Shown here piece after piece: positions 34,379-42,235 of a stretch of 64,000 bases of DNA. Under the pieces are notes generated by a model that had not been told where the DNA came from, searched no databases, and was given only the letters and a program-made list of their open reading frames with translations. The position numbers and the translations under genes were made by a program. Position 1 is the stretch's first letter. The number at the start of each line of letters is the position of its first letter. The stretch covers positions 2,626,001 through 2,690,000 of the forward strand of contig NZ_CP114904.1 in the NCBI RefSeq assembly GCF_027497215.1, read 5' to 3'. The DNA is from Micromonospora sp. WMMD812 (GTDB lineage: Bacteria > Actinomycetota > Actinomycetes > Mycobacteriales > Micromonosporaceae).

Positions 34379-36358
34379 TCATCGGAAACGTGCGGCGCCG
34401 GGGTCCGTGTGGGTGGCGTCGTAGCCGGCGGCCTGGAGGGCGAACAACTCGGCGTAGCGGCCGCCGGCGGCGACGAGTTCGTCGTGGCTCCCGGCCTCGA
34501 CCAGCGCGCCCTGGTGCAGGACGAAGATGCGGTCGGCGTGACGGACGTTGGCCAGCCGGTGGGTGATGAGGATCGTCGTCGCCCGGCCGCGCCGGTCCCG
34601 GATGGCCTGGAACAGCGCGTCCTCGGCGCGGGGGTCGAGGGCGGACGACGGCTCATCCATGATCAACAGTTCGGCGTCGCGGAGGAAGCCGCGGGCGGCC
34701 GTGATGCGTTGCCACTGGCCGCCGGAGAGGTCCTGGCCCTTGGCGAACGTGCGGTCGAGCAGCGTCTCGTACCCGTGCGGCAGCTCGTTGATCATGTCGT
34801 GGGCGACAGCGAGGGCGGCGGCGGTCTCGATCCGGTCCTGCCGGGGCTCGGTGTCGACGTCGCCGATGGCGATGTTCGTCGCCGCGGTGAACGGCCACTT
34901 GTGGTACTCCTGGGTGACCACGGCGATGCGGGCCTGCAGCGCCTGCGGGTCCCATTCGGACAGCGGCCGCGCGTTCCAGCAGATGACGCCCTCGTCGGGC
35001 GCCCGCAGGGTGGCGATCATCGCGGCCAGGGTGGTCTTGCCGGAGCCGTTCTCCCCGACGAACGCCACCGTCTGCCCCGCCTCGATCGTCAGCGACACGC
35101 GGTCGACGGCCGGGGCGTCCCGGTCGGGGTAGCGCAGGCTGACGTCGCGGACCGCCAACTCCCGCAGCGGCTCGGGCGCGGGACCGGGCACGTCGTCGGG
35201 CGTGTCCGAAGCCGGGTCGGGCAGGTAGGCGGCGGCGCGGGACATGAACCCGGTGTAGTCGCCGAAGTGCTGGCCCTCGGTGTAGACGCGGTCGACGTGG
35301 ACCGTCACGATGGCCAACGCGCGCTGCGCGGCCTGCACGGCGATCACGCAGGTCGCCGCCGCGGCGAGCGGGATCTGCCCGTCGACGAGCAGCAGCCCGA
35401 GCAGGACGTAGACCGCGCCGGTGGCGGCTCCCCCGATCATCGCCCCGACCGTGGTGGTCGTGGTGACCCGGCGGGCCAGCCGGAGCTGGATGTCGGTCTC
35501 GACGCCCATCACCCGGTCGTACTGGTCGAGCAGGAACCGGCGCAGCCCGTAGGAGCGCAGCTCCGGGGCCGAGGCGCGCTCGGCCATCAGCCGGTGGAGC
35601 AGCCAGATCCGCCGCCGCCGGACCGAGCCGGCCGCGTAGGTCTCGTACCGCAGGTGACCGGCCCGCAGCGACCCCCAGGCGTTCGGCACCGTCGCGACCA
35701 GCAACGCCAGCAGCAGCAGCGGATGGATCACCACGACGGCGACCGTGACGGCGAGGAGGCCGGCCAGCCCGGCGAGCAGGTTCATCGACGCCTCCACGAG
35801 GTCGGTCGTCGACTCGGCGCCGCGCGACGCGCGTTCCATGTCGTCGGCGAACGCGTCGGCGTCGAACGCCTCCAGCCGCACCTCGGTGGTCACCTCGAAG
35901 AAGCCCCGCTCGACCTCCCGGTCCACCTTCGGGCTCAGCCCGTTCTGGGCGTAGCCCATCGCCGTCCCCATGCCCGCCCGCAGGGCCGTCACGCCCGCCA
36001 GCGCCGCCAGCGCGGGGAGCGCGGCGACCACCTTGTCCGCGGTCGGCCCGTTGGCGAACAGCTCCACCAGCACGCGCTGCGTCGCCAGCAGGCCGAAGGC
36101 GGCCATCACCCCGGCGCCGACCGTGGCGGCGGCCACCACCCCGGTGCGGGCCCGGTCGGCGCGCCAGCTGACCCGCAGCGCCCCCCAGACCAGCCGGGGC
36201 AGCTCGGCGAACACGGCGAGCAGACCCGCCTCCGCCCGCGCCCGCACCCCCGTCTCCCACCACATCGCCCGCAACTCCGGCAACACGGACTCCGCCCGGA
36301 CCGGGCCCGGTTGCCGAGTCGGAGTTCGCTGCTCGTCGGCGGTGGCGGTGTCGGTCAT
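34379..36358 (-). CDS. ABC exporter, fused permease and ATPase
   Basis: 659 residues. The transmembrane half (residues ~55-360) has six helices, and the nucleotide-binding domain follows: Walker A VGENGSGKTT, Q-loop VVTQEYHKW, signature LSGGQWQR, Walker B ELLIMDEPSS and the His of ILITHRLANV. One half-transporter of this type works as a dimer. No partner gene is adjacent, so a homodimer is likely. The substrate (peptide, lipid or drug) is unknown. ATG 36358 follows AGGGAGG by 6 bases. The 219-base gap upstream contains a single PHO-like half site but no paired repeat. Confidence 0.9.
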   Translation of the reverse strand: MTDTATADEQRTPTRQPGPVRAESVLPELRAMWWETGVRARAEAGLLAVFAELPRLVWGALRVSWRADRARTGVVAAATVGAGVMAAFGLLATQRVLVELFANGPTADKVVAALPALAALAGVTALRAGMGTAMGYAQNGLSPKVDREVERGFFEVTTEVRLEAFDADAFADDMERASRGAESTTDLVEASMNLLAGLAGLLAVTVAVVVIHPLLLLALLVATVPNAWGSLRAGHLRYETYAAGSVRRRRIWLLHRLMAERASAPELRSYGLRRFLLDQYDRVMGVETDIQLRLARRVTTTTTVGAMIGGAATGAVYVLLGLLLVDGQIPLAAAATCVIAVQAAQRALAIVTVHVDRVYTEGQHFGDYTGFMSRAAAYLPDPASDTPDDVPGPAPEPLRELAVRDVSLRYPDRDAPAVDRVSLTIEAGQTVAFVGENGSGKTTLAAMIATLRAPDEGVICWNARPLSEWDPQALQARIAVVTQEYHKWPFTAATNIAIGDVDTEPRQDRIETAAALAVAHDMINELPHGYETLLDRTFAKGQDLSGGQWQRITAARGFLRDAELLIMDEPSSALDPRAEDALFQAIRDRRGRATTILITHRLANVRHADRIFVLHQGALVEAGSHDELVAAGGRYAELFALQAAGYDATHTDPGAARFR

Positions 36359-36577
36359 GGAGTACCTCCCTGGCGGTGGGGCAGGCCGTCGTCGTGAACC
36401 TCTGGAGCCCAGGACACCTCTCGTAGCTCATAGCATCAGCCACGACACCGACAGTTATCGAGGCGAAAAAGTCGCGCAAGCGCGGCGGGGCACGCTGGTG
36501 CTGTTCCTTCTCGGCCAGCGCACGGAGCCGCAGCGGTGGGCCCGGCTTCGTCCGGGTCCGCCGTTCCGACCCGGTCG

Positions 36578-37492
36578 CTACGGGACGAGGACGACCTTGC
36601 CGCGCAGCCCACCGGCCTCCACCAGCCGGTGGGCGTGCGCCGCGTCGGTCAGCGGCACGGTCGCCGCCACCCGGGTCCGCAGCGAGCCGTCCGCCACCGC
36701 CGCCATCAGCTCGGCAAGCATCGGCTGGTCGAGCCGGATCAGGACGAGGTGTTGGCGGACCCCTCGGGCCGGATCCACCGGCGGCGTCGGACGGGTCGTC
36801 ACCAGCACGCCGCCGTCGGCGACCGCGGCCGCCGCCGGGGCACCGACCGGCACCGCGTCGAGGACGGCCGGGACCGGCCCGACCGTGGCCAGGTCGGTCG
36901 TGCGGGGCAGCACCTCGGCGACGCCGAGGCCGCGCACCCACTCCTCGTCGCCCTGGCCCGCCACCGCGAGCACCCGGTGCCCGGCCCGCGCCGCGAGCTG
37001 GGCGGCGAACCCGCCCACGCCGCCGCTCACCCCGTTGACCAGTACGGTCGAGCCGGGGGCAAGGTCCATCAGCGACAGCGCCTGCCGCGCGGTGAGCGCG
37101 TTCAACGGGACGGTCGCGGCGGCGGCCGGATCGAGGTCGTCCGGGATCGGGACCACCGAGTCCCGGTCGACCGAGACCAGTTCGGCGTACGCCCCGAAGG
37201 CGCCCCGGGTCTCGTACCAGGTGACCATGCCGGCGACCCGCCCGCCGGGACGCAGGTCGGTGACCCCGTCGCCACACCCGACGACCTCGCCGGCGAAGTC
37301 CCAGCCCAGCACGAACGGCGGCGCGATGGGTGCACCGACCACGACCCCGGCGCGGGAGCCCAGGTCGGCGGGGTTCACGCTGGCCGCTCGGACGCGCACC
37401 AGCACCTGTCCCGGCCCCACGACCGGCTCGGGCCACTCGACCAGGCGGAGCACCTCCGGACCGCCGACCGCCGTCACCGCCACCGCGCGCAC
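36578..37492 (-). CDS. NADP-dependent quinone oxidoreductase-like protein (zinc-free MDR)
   Basis: 304 residues of the medium-chain dehydrogenase superfamily. It has RAASVNPADLGSRAG, FVLGWDFAGEVVGCGDGV, PLNALTARQAL, the Rossmann loop TVLVNGVSGGVGGFAAQLA, and ends GLRGKVVLVP. The zinc ligands of alcohol dehydrogenases are absent, as in quinone oxidoreductase/zeta-crystallin-like enzymes that reduce quinones or enones with NADPH. The start is a GTG at 37492 with GGAGGGA 8 bases upstream. It lies 71 bases downstream of the DUF916 gene on the same strand, so read-through from that operon is possible. Confidence 0.88.
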   Translation of the reverse strand: MRAVAVTAVGGPEVLRLVEWPEPVVGPGQVLVRVRAASVNPADLGSRAGVVVGAPIAPPFVLGWDFAGEVVGCGDGVTDLRPGGRVAGMVTWYETRGAFGAYAELVSVDRDSVVPIPDDLDPAAAATVPLNALTARQALSLMDLAPGSTVLVNGVSGGVGGFAAQLAARAGHRVLAVAGQGDEEWVRGLGVAEVLPRTTDLATVGPVPAVLDAVPVGAPAAAAVADGGVLVTTRPTPPVDPARGVRQHLVLIRLDQPMLAELMAAVADGSLRTRVAATVPLTDAAHAHRLVEAGGLRGKVVLVP

Positions 37493-37563
37493 GTGATCAC
37501 TCCCTCCGCGTGGCACTCATCCTCGCCGCGGCGGTTCCGGCTTGGCAACAGCCGGCTTCGCTC

Positions 37564-38634
37564 TCACGCGGTCTGGTCGCGCAGCGCCTGCTCGACGGCC
37601 TTCTGCACGCGGTCGTCCTCGTGCCGCTTGCGCCGCGCCCGGTTGCGCCGCGCGAGCAGGCGCGCCACGACCACGACGGCGACCACCACGACGACCAGCA
37701 GCACCAGCGTCCACGGGAGGGCCAGGCCGTGCGCCGTGGCACGGACCGGCTCCAGCGAGGTGGTGGAGCCCGAAGCGTCGGTGAGCAGCGGCGTGATGGT
37801 CGTGGTCGCCGCCAGCCAGACCGCCGGCGCGACGCCGTCCACCGGCACCGTCACCTTCCAGCTCTCGCCGGGAAGCAGCTCCGGGGACGCCTGGATCGCG
37901 CCGGCCTGGGTGCGCAGCCACCCGAACGGCCCGGCGACAGTCGCGTTCTGCTTGCTCGACAGGGCCGCGTTGCCGGTGTTGTGGATCGTGTAGGTGACGG
38001 TGGCGTCGCTCTTGCCGAACGGGTTGACCGTGCCGGCGTAGTCCACGTGGACGTCCTCGACCGCGAGGCTCGGCTTCAGCTCGCCGCCGACGCGCATCTT
38101 GATCCGGATGCCGAGGCGCCGGTCCACGTTGACGCCCTGCGCCTGGTCGGGCTGGGTCAGCGAGGTGAGGACTCCGCCGACGTAGTCACCGGGCGTGGCG
38201 CTGCCCGGGACGCTGATGGTGAAGGGGACCTGGGCGGTCTTTCCCGGCTGGATGGTGACGGTGGCGGTGCCGGCGTGGGCCCAGGCGCCGATCGCGATCG
38301 ACTTCTTGTCCTTGGTGAACAGGTCGAGCTGGCCCGCGTCGGTGGTGAAGCCGTCGGCGGCGTACACGGCGAGGGTCAGTGGCGCCGGTCCCCGGTTGGC
38401 CACCACCATGGCGTCCTCGACCACACCACCGGGGTTGACGTTGTAGCTGTAGCTGGACCGGTCGGCCCCGTAACCGTTGGAGGCCGTCCGGACCGTCCAG
38501 GCGACGTCGCCGTCGGCGGCCAGGGCGGGGCCGGCGCCGACACCGGCGGCCGCGACGACGGCGAGCAGGGACAGGGCGGTCGTACGGAGGAGCGTGGCGG
38601 TCCTGGTCTTCCAGCGCGGTACGGGCGCGTGCAT
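37564..38634 (-). CDS. DUF916 (WxL-interacting-protein-like) membrane-anchored surface protein
   Basis: 356 residues. A signal peptide ending GAGPALAADG is followed by a DUF916-type domain (residues ~42-165: YSYNVNPGGVVEDAMVVANR, ATVTIQPGKTAQVPFTI, PGDYVGGVLTSL), a second beta-sandwich (LAVEDVHVDYAGTVNPFGKS, VTYTIHNTGNAALS), one membrane helix (WTLVLLVVVVVAVVVVARLLA) and a basic tail. This is the architecture of Firmicute WxL-interacting proteins, which anchor WxL-domain proteins at the wall. The gene directly upstream encodes a phosphatase with a WxL-like C-terminus, which supports a partnership. ATG 38634 follows AGAGGACG. The 92-base spacer contains a very stable hairpin. Confidence 0.82.
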   Translation of the reverse strand: MHAPVPRWKTRTATLLRTTALSLLAVVAAAGVGAGPALAADGDVAWTVRTASNGYGADRSSYSYNVNPGGVVEDAMVVANRGPAPLTLAVYAADGFTTDAGQLDLFTKDKKSIAIGAWAHAGTATVTIQPGKTAQVPFTISVPGSATPGDYVGGVLTSLTQPDQAQGVNVDRRLGIRIKMRVGGELKPSLAVEDVHVDYAGTVNPFGKSDATVTYTIHNTGNAALSSKQNATVAGPFGWLRTQAGAIQASPELLPGESWKVTVPVDGVAPAVWLAATTTITPLLTDASGSTTSLEPVRATAHGLALPWTLVLLVVVVVAVVVVARLLARRNRARRKRHEDDRVQKAVEQALRDQTA

Positions 38635-38676
38635 CTCTCGTCCTCTGGGTGATCTTGCGAAGGTGGCGAACGGGTG

Positions 38677-38708
38677 GCGGGGTAGGCGCCCGAAGGCGCC
38701 TACCCCGC
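38677..38708 (-). terminator. UUCG-capped 14-bp hairpin between phosphatase and DUF916 genes
   Basis: Arms 38677-38690 and 38695-38708 are perfectly complementary. On the transcribed minus strand the loop reads UUCG closed by C-G, an exceptionally stable tetraloop. No U-tract follows. Between two same-strand genes it could be a partial terminator or an mRNA-stabilising element that sets the ratio of phosphatase to anchor protein. Confidence 0.65.
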
Positions 38709-38726
38709 ACGATGGAGCCGGTTCGA

Positions 38727-40700
38727 TCAGCTGCTCAGCGCAGTGATCGTGAGGGTGGTGCGGTAGCTGCCCTTGGTGACGCTGTCCGGGATCTTCAGAT
38801 CCAGGTCGGCGCCGAGCTTCGCCCCGCCCCGGGGGTGGCCCTGCGCGGCCGAGCCGAGACCGCTCGACACCGAGAGGCCCTTGCCCTGGTCGTCGTAGGA
38901 CGACAGGACCGGAGCCCCGGCCTCGGCGCCGGCACCGGCGTCGAGCACGTACGGCGTCCAACCCAGGTACGAGCCGGAGAAGGTCTTGTCGCCGTCGGTG
39001 AAGTCACCCACGCTGGCCGAGATCGACCACGGGGCGAGCGAGCGGCGGCTGTCCGACACGAGGATCGGGTTGATCTTGCCGTTCGCCGCGAAGTAGGCGC
39101 CGTCGCGCTCCTGCGCGGTGCCGAGGTCGACCAGACCGTTGTAGCCGTCGATCGTCCAGCCGAACTCACCCGGGGCCGGGTTGGGCACGTTGACCTGGAT
39201 GTCCTGGCCCGAGCCGTGGTAGGGGTGCACCGTCACGTTGTCGACGATCGAGCCGACCGGCTGCCCCTCCGGGGTGTTGGTGCAGGACAGGCCCTTCTCG
39301 ACCGCCGCGTTCGGCGCCGAACAGGTGCCGCTGCGGACGTTCTCGAGGACCAGCTTGTTCGAGCGCACCTGCACCTTGACGTAGCTGCGGACGTGCTCCT
39401 GGTTCTGCACCGAGTTGTACCAGTACTTGTTCGGGTCCAGCGGATCGGGTCCGTTGCCTCGGATGCCCGTACCGCTGCTGTCCGGCTTCTTGATGTCGTA
39501 GTACTTCGAGCCGGAGGCCGAATTCGCCGTCACGTAGATGACGCCGCCCGGACCGGGGTAGACCTCGGCCGCGCCGGGCTGCTCCGCGGGGTTCGCCTTC
39601 TGGCCGTTCTTGATGGCGTAGCTGCGGGAGTAGCTGTGGTCGTGACCCTGCAGCACCATGTCGATGCCGAGGTTGGAGAAGGCGGTCGTGAAGTCCTCAC
39701 GCCGCTGCTTGTTGTCGCTGTCGGTGGCGTGGCTGGCCGGAGAGTAGATGGAGTGGTGGTAGACCAGCACCTTCCACTTGGCCTCGGCGCCGTGCTTGTT
39801 GACGACGTCGGTGACGTACGCGACGTGCGCCGCGTCGCCGCCGAGGGAGCCGTCGGCGGGGTTGACGTAGCTGTTGCTGTTGATGTCGATGAACAGCACG
39901 TCCTTGTAGACGAACCAGTAGTCACCGCCGGACCGGGTCGCCTGGTCCCCGCTGTAGTACTGGGCCGAGCGGTCGGTGTTCGGGGTGAAGTGGTGCTGCT
40001 CGTAGGACTTGCCGCCGACATCGTGGTTACCGATGGTGGCGACGAGCGGATACTGACGCAGCTGGTCGGGCGCCATGAACGAGGTCCACTGGCCCTCGTC
40101 GTTGGCGCTCTCCACGTGGTCGCCGCCCGACACCAGCAGTTCGGCGTTCGGGTTGGCGCCGGTGGCGACCTTCAGGGTCTCCTCCCAGCCGGCCTGGTCC
40201 TTCAGCCGGTCACCGGACGAGCCGATCTGCGGGTCGCCGAAGAACAGGAAGTCGTAGTCGCCCTCGAAGTCCTGCGTCTTGAACGAGTACGCCGGCGACC
40301 AGCTGCCCTCGGAGCCGACACGGTACGAGTACGCCGTGTTCTCCCGCAGGTTGGTGATCGTGGCGTGGCGGTTGAAACCGCTGGTGGAGGTGTTCGCCCC
40401 ACCGACAGCGTCGAAGCTGACGGCGTTGGCCGGGAACTCACCGTTGACGATCTCGGCGGTCGGGGCGACCTGGATCTTCTGCGCGGTGTCGGCCGACGAG
40501 TACCAGGTGACGATCCGCTGGGTCTCGTTGGCGCCGACACCGAGGACGACGCCGCTGAGCGTCGTGGGGTCGGCCGCGCTGGCGGCGGCCCACAGGCCGC
40601 TACCGAGGGCTACGGTCAGACCCAGCACGCCCGCGGTGGCCCCTGCGGCCACGCGACGCCGCACCAGCCCGGAGGCTCGCGTCGTGGTGCTGAATTCCAT
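38727..40700 (-). CDS. Secreted purple acid phosphatase-like metallophosphoesterase with WxL-like C-terminal domain
   Basis: 657 residues. The signal peptide is followed by a fibronectin-like N-terminal domain (IVTWYSSADTAQKI to YSYRVGSEGSW) and a metallophosphoesterase core with FFGDPQIG, LLVSGGDHVE, ATIGNHDVG, VYHHSIYS and LQGHDHSYSR, the five metal-binding blocks of purple acid phosphatases. Residues 513-657 form another module, with WSISASVGDF (Trp558), GSYLGWTPYVL (Trp581), LGADLDLKIP and the end YRTTLTITAL, resembling a WxL domain. It should release phosphate from organic esters at the surface. ATG 40700 follows AAAAAAGGAAAG. PHO-box-like repeats lie 76-97 bases upstream. Confidence 0.87.
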   Translation of the reverse strand: MEFSTTTRASGLVRRRVAAGATAGVLGLTVALGSGLWAAASAADPTTLSGVVLGVGANETQRIVTWYSSADTAQKIQVAPTAEIVNGEFPANAVSFDAVGGANTSTSGFNRHATITNLRENTAYSYRVGSEGSWSPAYSFKTQDFEGDYDFLFFGDPQIGSSGDRLKDQAGWEETLKVATGANPNAELLVSGGDHVESANDEGQWTSFMAPDQLRQYPLVATIGNHDVGGKSYEQHHFTPNTDRSAQYYSGDQATRSGGDYWFVYKDVLFIDINSNSYVNPADGSLGGDAAHVAYVTDVVNKHGAEAKWKVLVYHHSIYSPASHATDSDNKQRREDFTTAFSNLGIDMVLQGHDHSYSRSYAIKNGQKANPAEQPGAAEVYPGPGGVIYVTANSASGSKYYDIKKPDSSGTGIRGNGPDPLDPNKYWYNSVQNQEHVRSYVKVQVRSNKLVLENVRSGTCSAPNAAVEKGLSCTNTPEGQPVGSIVDNVTVHPYHGSGQDIQVNVPNPAPGEFGWTIDGYNGLVDLGTAQERDGAYFAANGKINPILVSDSRRSLAPWSISASVGDFTDGDKTFSGSYLGWTPYVLDAGAGAEAGAPVLSSYDDQGKGLSVSSGLGSAAQGHPRGGAKLGADLDLKIPDSVTKGSYRTTLTITALSS

Positions 40701-40775
40701 CGATTACTTTCCTTTTTTCGATGGGATACGGGATGCTTTCCCGAGGCAACGAAAAAGCCTCCTCACGCTTTACCC

Positions 40776-40797
40776 GCATCATGAACCGGCCATGAAT
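40776..40797 (-). promoter_or_regulatory. PHO-box-like pair of 11-nt repeats upstream of the phosphatase gene
   Basis: On the minus strand ATTCATGGCCG (40797-40787) and GTTCATGATGC (40786-40776) are exactly adjacent 11-base units matching the PhoP repeat core GTTCACC at 4 and 5 of 7 positions. They lie in the 142-base gap after the HupE stop. Nearer the gene, GAGGC and GCCTC arms flank an A/T-rich loop in the leader. An internal phosphate-controlled promoter is inferred. Confidence 0.45.
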
Positions 40798-40842
40798 GCG
40801 ATCTGGCAGACAGTTGCACGTCCCGGAATTCCTGCCAGTGTC

Positions 40843-42060
40843 TCAGGATGCGAGAACCCGCTGCACGAACCAGACCAGGCCCATAATGGACACGCCAGCA
40901 GCAATCGCGCCGGTGACCCAGAGGCCGACTCTCGGGAATGTGCGCCGCACCACAATCAGCACCGGAAAGACGACTCCGATGACGGCCAACTGCACGGCCT
41001 CGATGCCGACGTTAAACACCAGCAGCGACCACAGCAGGGTCCACGACCACGCCTCGTCGATGCCCAACGCGCCGGCGAAGCCCAGGCCGTGCACGAGGCC
41101 GAAGCAGAACACGACGCCGAGCCGAAGCCAGCCCGAACGGTCCAGGCTGAAGTGGCCGCCTCCGGCCGTCTCGAGGTCCGTCGCGTGGTCGCCGCGCCGC
41201 CAGATCCCCCACAGGTGCCAGCCGGCGACCACGGCGATGGACAGCGCGATGACGGGCTCCACGACCGCCGCGGGCACGTCGACCAGGCCCAGGGCGGCGA
41301 CCATGAACGTCACCGAGTGCGCCAGGGTGAAGCTCGTGGCCGCGAGCACGATCTCGCGCAGGCGCCGCGACCCGGCGATGAGCGCCAGCAGGAACAGGAT
41401 GTGGTCGATCCCCGTCAGCAGGTGCTCGGCGCCCAGGACGAAGAACTCCCGAAAGCGGTCGTACCACGCCTGGCCGGTCGAGAATGACGGACTATCGGCG
41501 TCGAGCGCGGCGCTGCCGGAGTGACCGTCGAGGTCGTAGGTAACGATCGTCTTGGTGCCCTTGACGTAGCCCTCGGAGTCGGGGAACAGACCACTGCGCA
41601 CCTCGTGCGCGTCGACCTGCTCGGGGCAGGCCCAGTCGAGCAGCAGACGCGCGTACGGCACACCCTCCTGCACGCCCATCGTGACGTCGCCGACCCGCGT
41701 CGGCGCGCACGCGCCGCCGCCCGAGGTCACCGAGAAGCGCTCGGTGACGTACCTCGCGGCCGCCGCCAGGTGGGTGTTGAGCGCCGCGGCCTGCGCGGCG
41801 GCGTCACCGGCCTCGAACGCGGCGGTGCCCGCCTTGAAGAGCGGGTCGTCGTGCTCGTAGTCGGCGGCGGAGACGACGAAAAGGTCGTATTCGAGTTCCA
41901 ACTCCGTCCGAATGTGACCCTCGTCTCCCGGTGTGATGTTCGCGTAAACCGTCGACGAAAATCCATGGGCAAGCGCCGGCGTGGCACCCAGAAGTGTCAG
42001 CCACGCGGCCACGATTCCGACGACGAAGGTGATAACGGCACGGCGAATGGTACGCGACAT
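40843..42060 (-). CDS. HupE/UreJ family transporter with extracytoplasmic N-terminal domain
   Basis: 405 residues. A signal peptide (ITFVVGIVAAWLTLLGATPALA) is followed by about 185 external residues starting HGFSSTVYANITPGD, then seven helices with the HupE hallmark GAEHLLTGIDHILFLLALIAG, FTLAHSVTFMVAALG and FGLVHGLGFAGALG. The His/Asp-containing helices resemble nickel/cobalt permeases of hydrogenase and urease loci, but no hydrogenase or urease gene is near. It is the first gene of a minus-strand set with the phosphatase and DUF916 genes, so metal supply to surface phosphatases is an attractive guess. ATG 42060 follows GAGGGAG. A PHO-box-like array lies upstream. Confidence 0.85.
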   Translation of the reverse strand: MSRTIRRAVITFVVGIVAAWLTLLGATPALAHGFSSTVYANITPGDEGHIRTELELEYDLFVVSAADYEHDDPLFKAGTAAFEAGDAAAQAAALNTHLAAAARYVTERFSVTSGGGACAPTRVGDVTMGVQEGVPYARLLLDWACPEQVDAHEVRSGLFPDSEGYVKGTKTIVTYDLDGHSGSAALDADSPSFSTGQAWYDRFREFFVLGAEHLLTGIDHILFLLALIAGSRRLREIVLAATSFTLAHSVTFMVAALGLVDVPAAVVEPVIALSIAVVAGWHLWGIWRRGDHATDLETAGGGHFSLDRSGWLRLGVVFCFGLVHGLGFAGALGIDEAWSWTLLWSLLVFNVGIEAVQLAVIGVVFPVLIVVRRTFPRVGLWVTGAIAAGVSIMGLVWFVQRVLAS

Positions 42061-42097
42061 GGTGCTCCCTCGTTTTTGGCGAGTGCACGTTGCACGC

Positions 42098-42141
42098 CAG
42101 GGATGAACACCAGTCCCACCGTCGGCGAACCACCGGCGAAC
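42098..42141 (-). promoter_or_regulatory. PHO-box-like array of 11-nt direct repeats upstream of the HupE operon
   Basis: Four consecutive 11-base units read on the minus strand: GTTCGCCGGTG (42141-42131), GTTCGCCGACG (42130-42120), GTGGGACTGGT (42119-42109) and GTTCATCCCTG (42108-42098). Units 1, 2 and 4 match the PhoP core GTTCACC at 6 of 7 positions each and keep exact 11-base phase; unit 3 does not match. The site is 38 bases before the HupE ATG and is shared with the divergent lipoprotein gene at 42236. Confidence 0.6.
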
Positions 42142-42235
42142 AAACCGCGGGAACGGCGGCCCGCCGATTTCACGGCGACCGGAATTGGGATAAGAAGGTA
42201 TCCGCAGTTTCCCCCTCGCCGGAGAGGACTCCGCC

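Noticed and set aside
34219..34656. N-terminal extension of the DUF1801 gene into the exporter gene
   Set aside because: It would run through the tandem repeat and lacks family similarity. ATG 34209 has its own ribosome site.
36390..36400. GTTCACGACGA on the minus strand before the ABC exporter as a PHO unit
   Set aside because: It has no neighbouring unit in phase.
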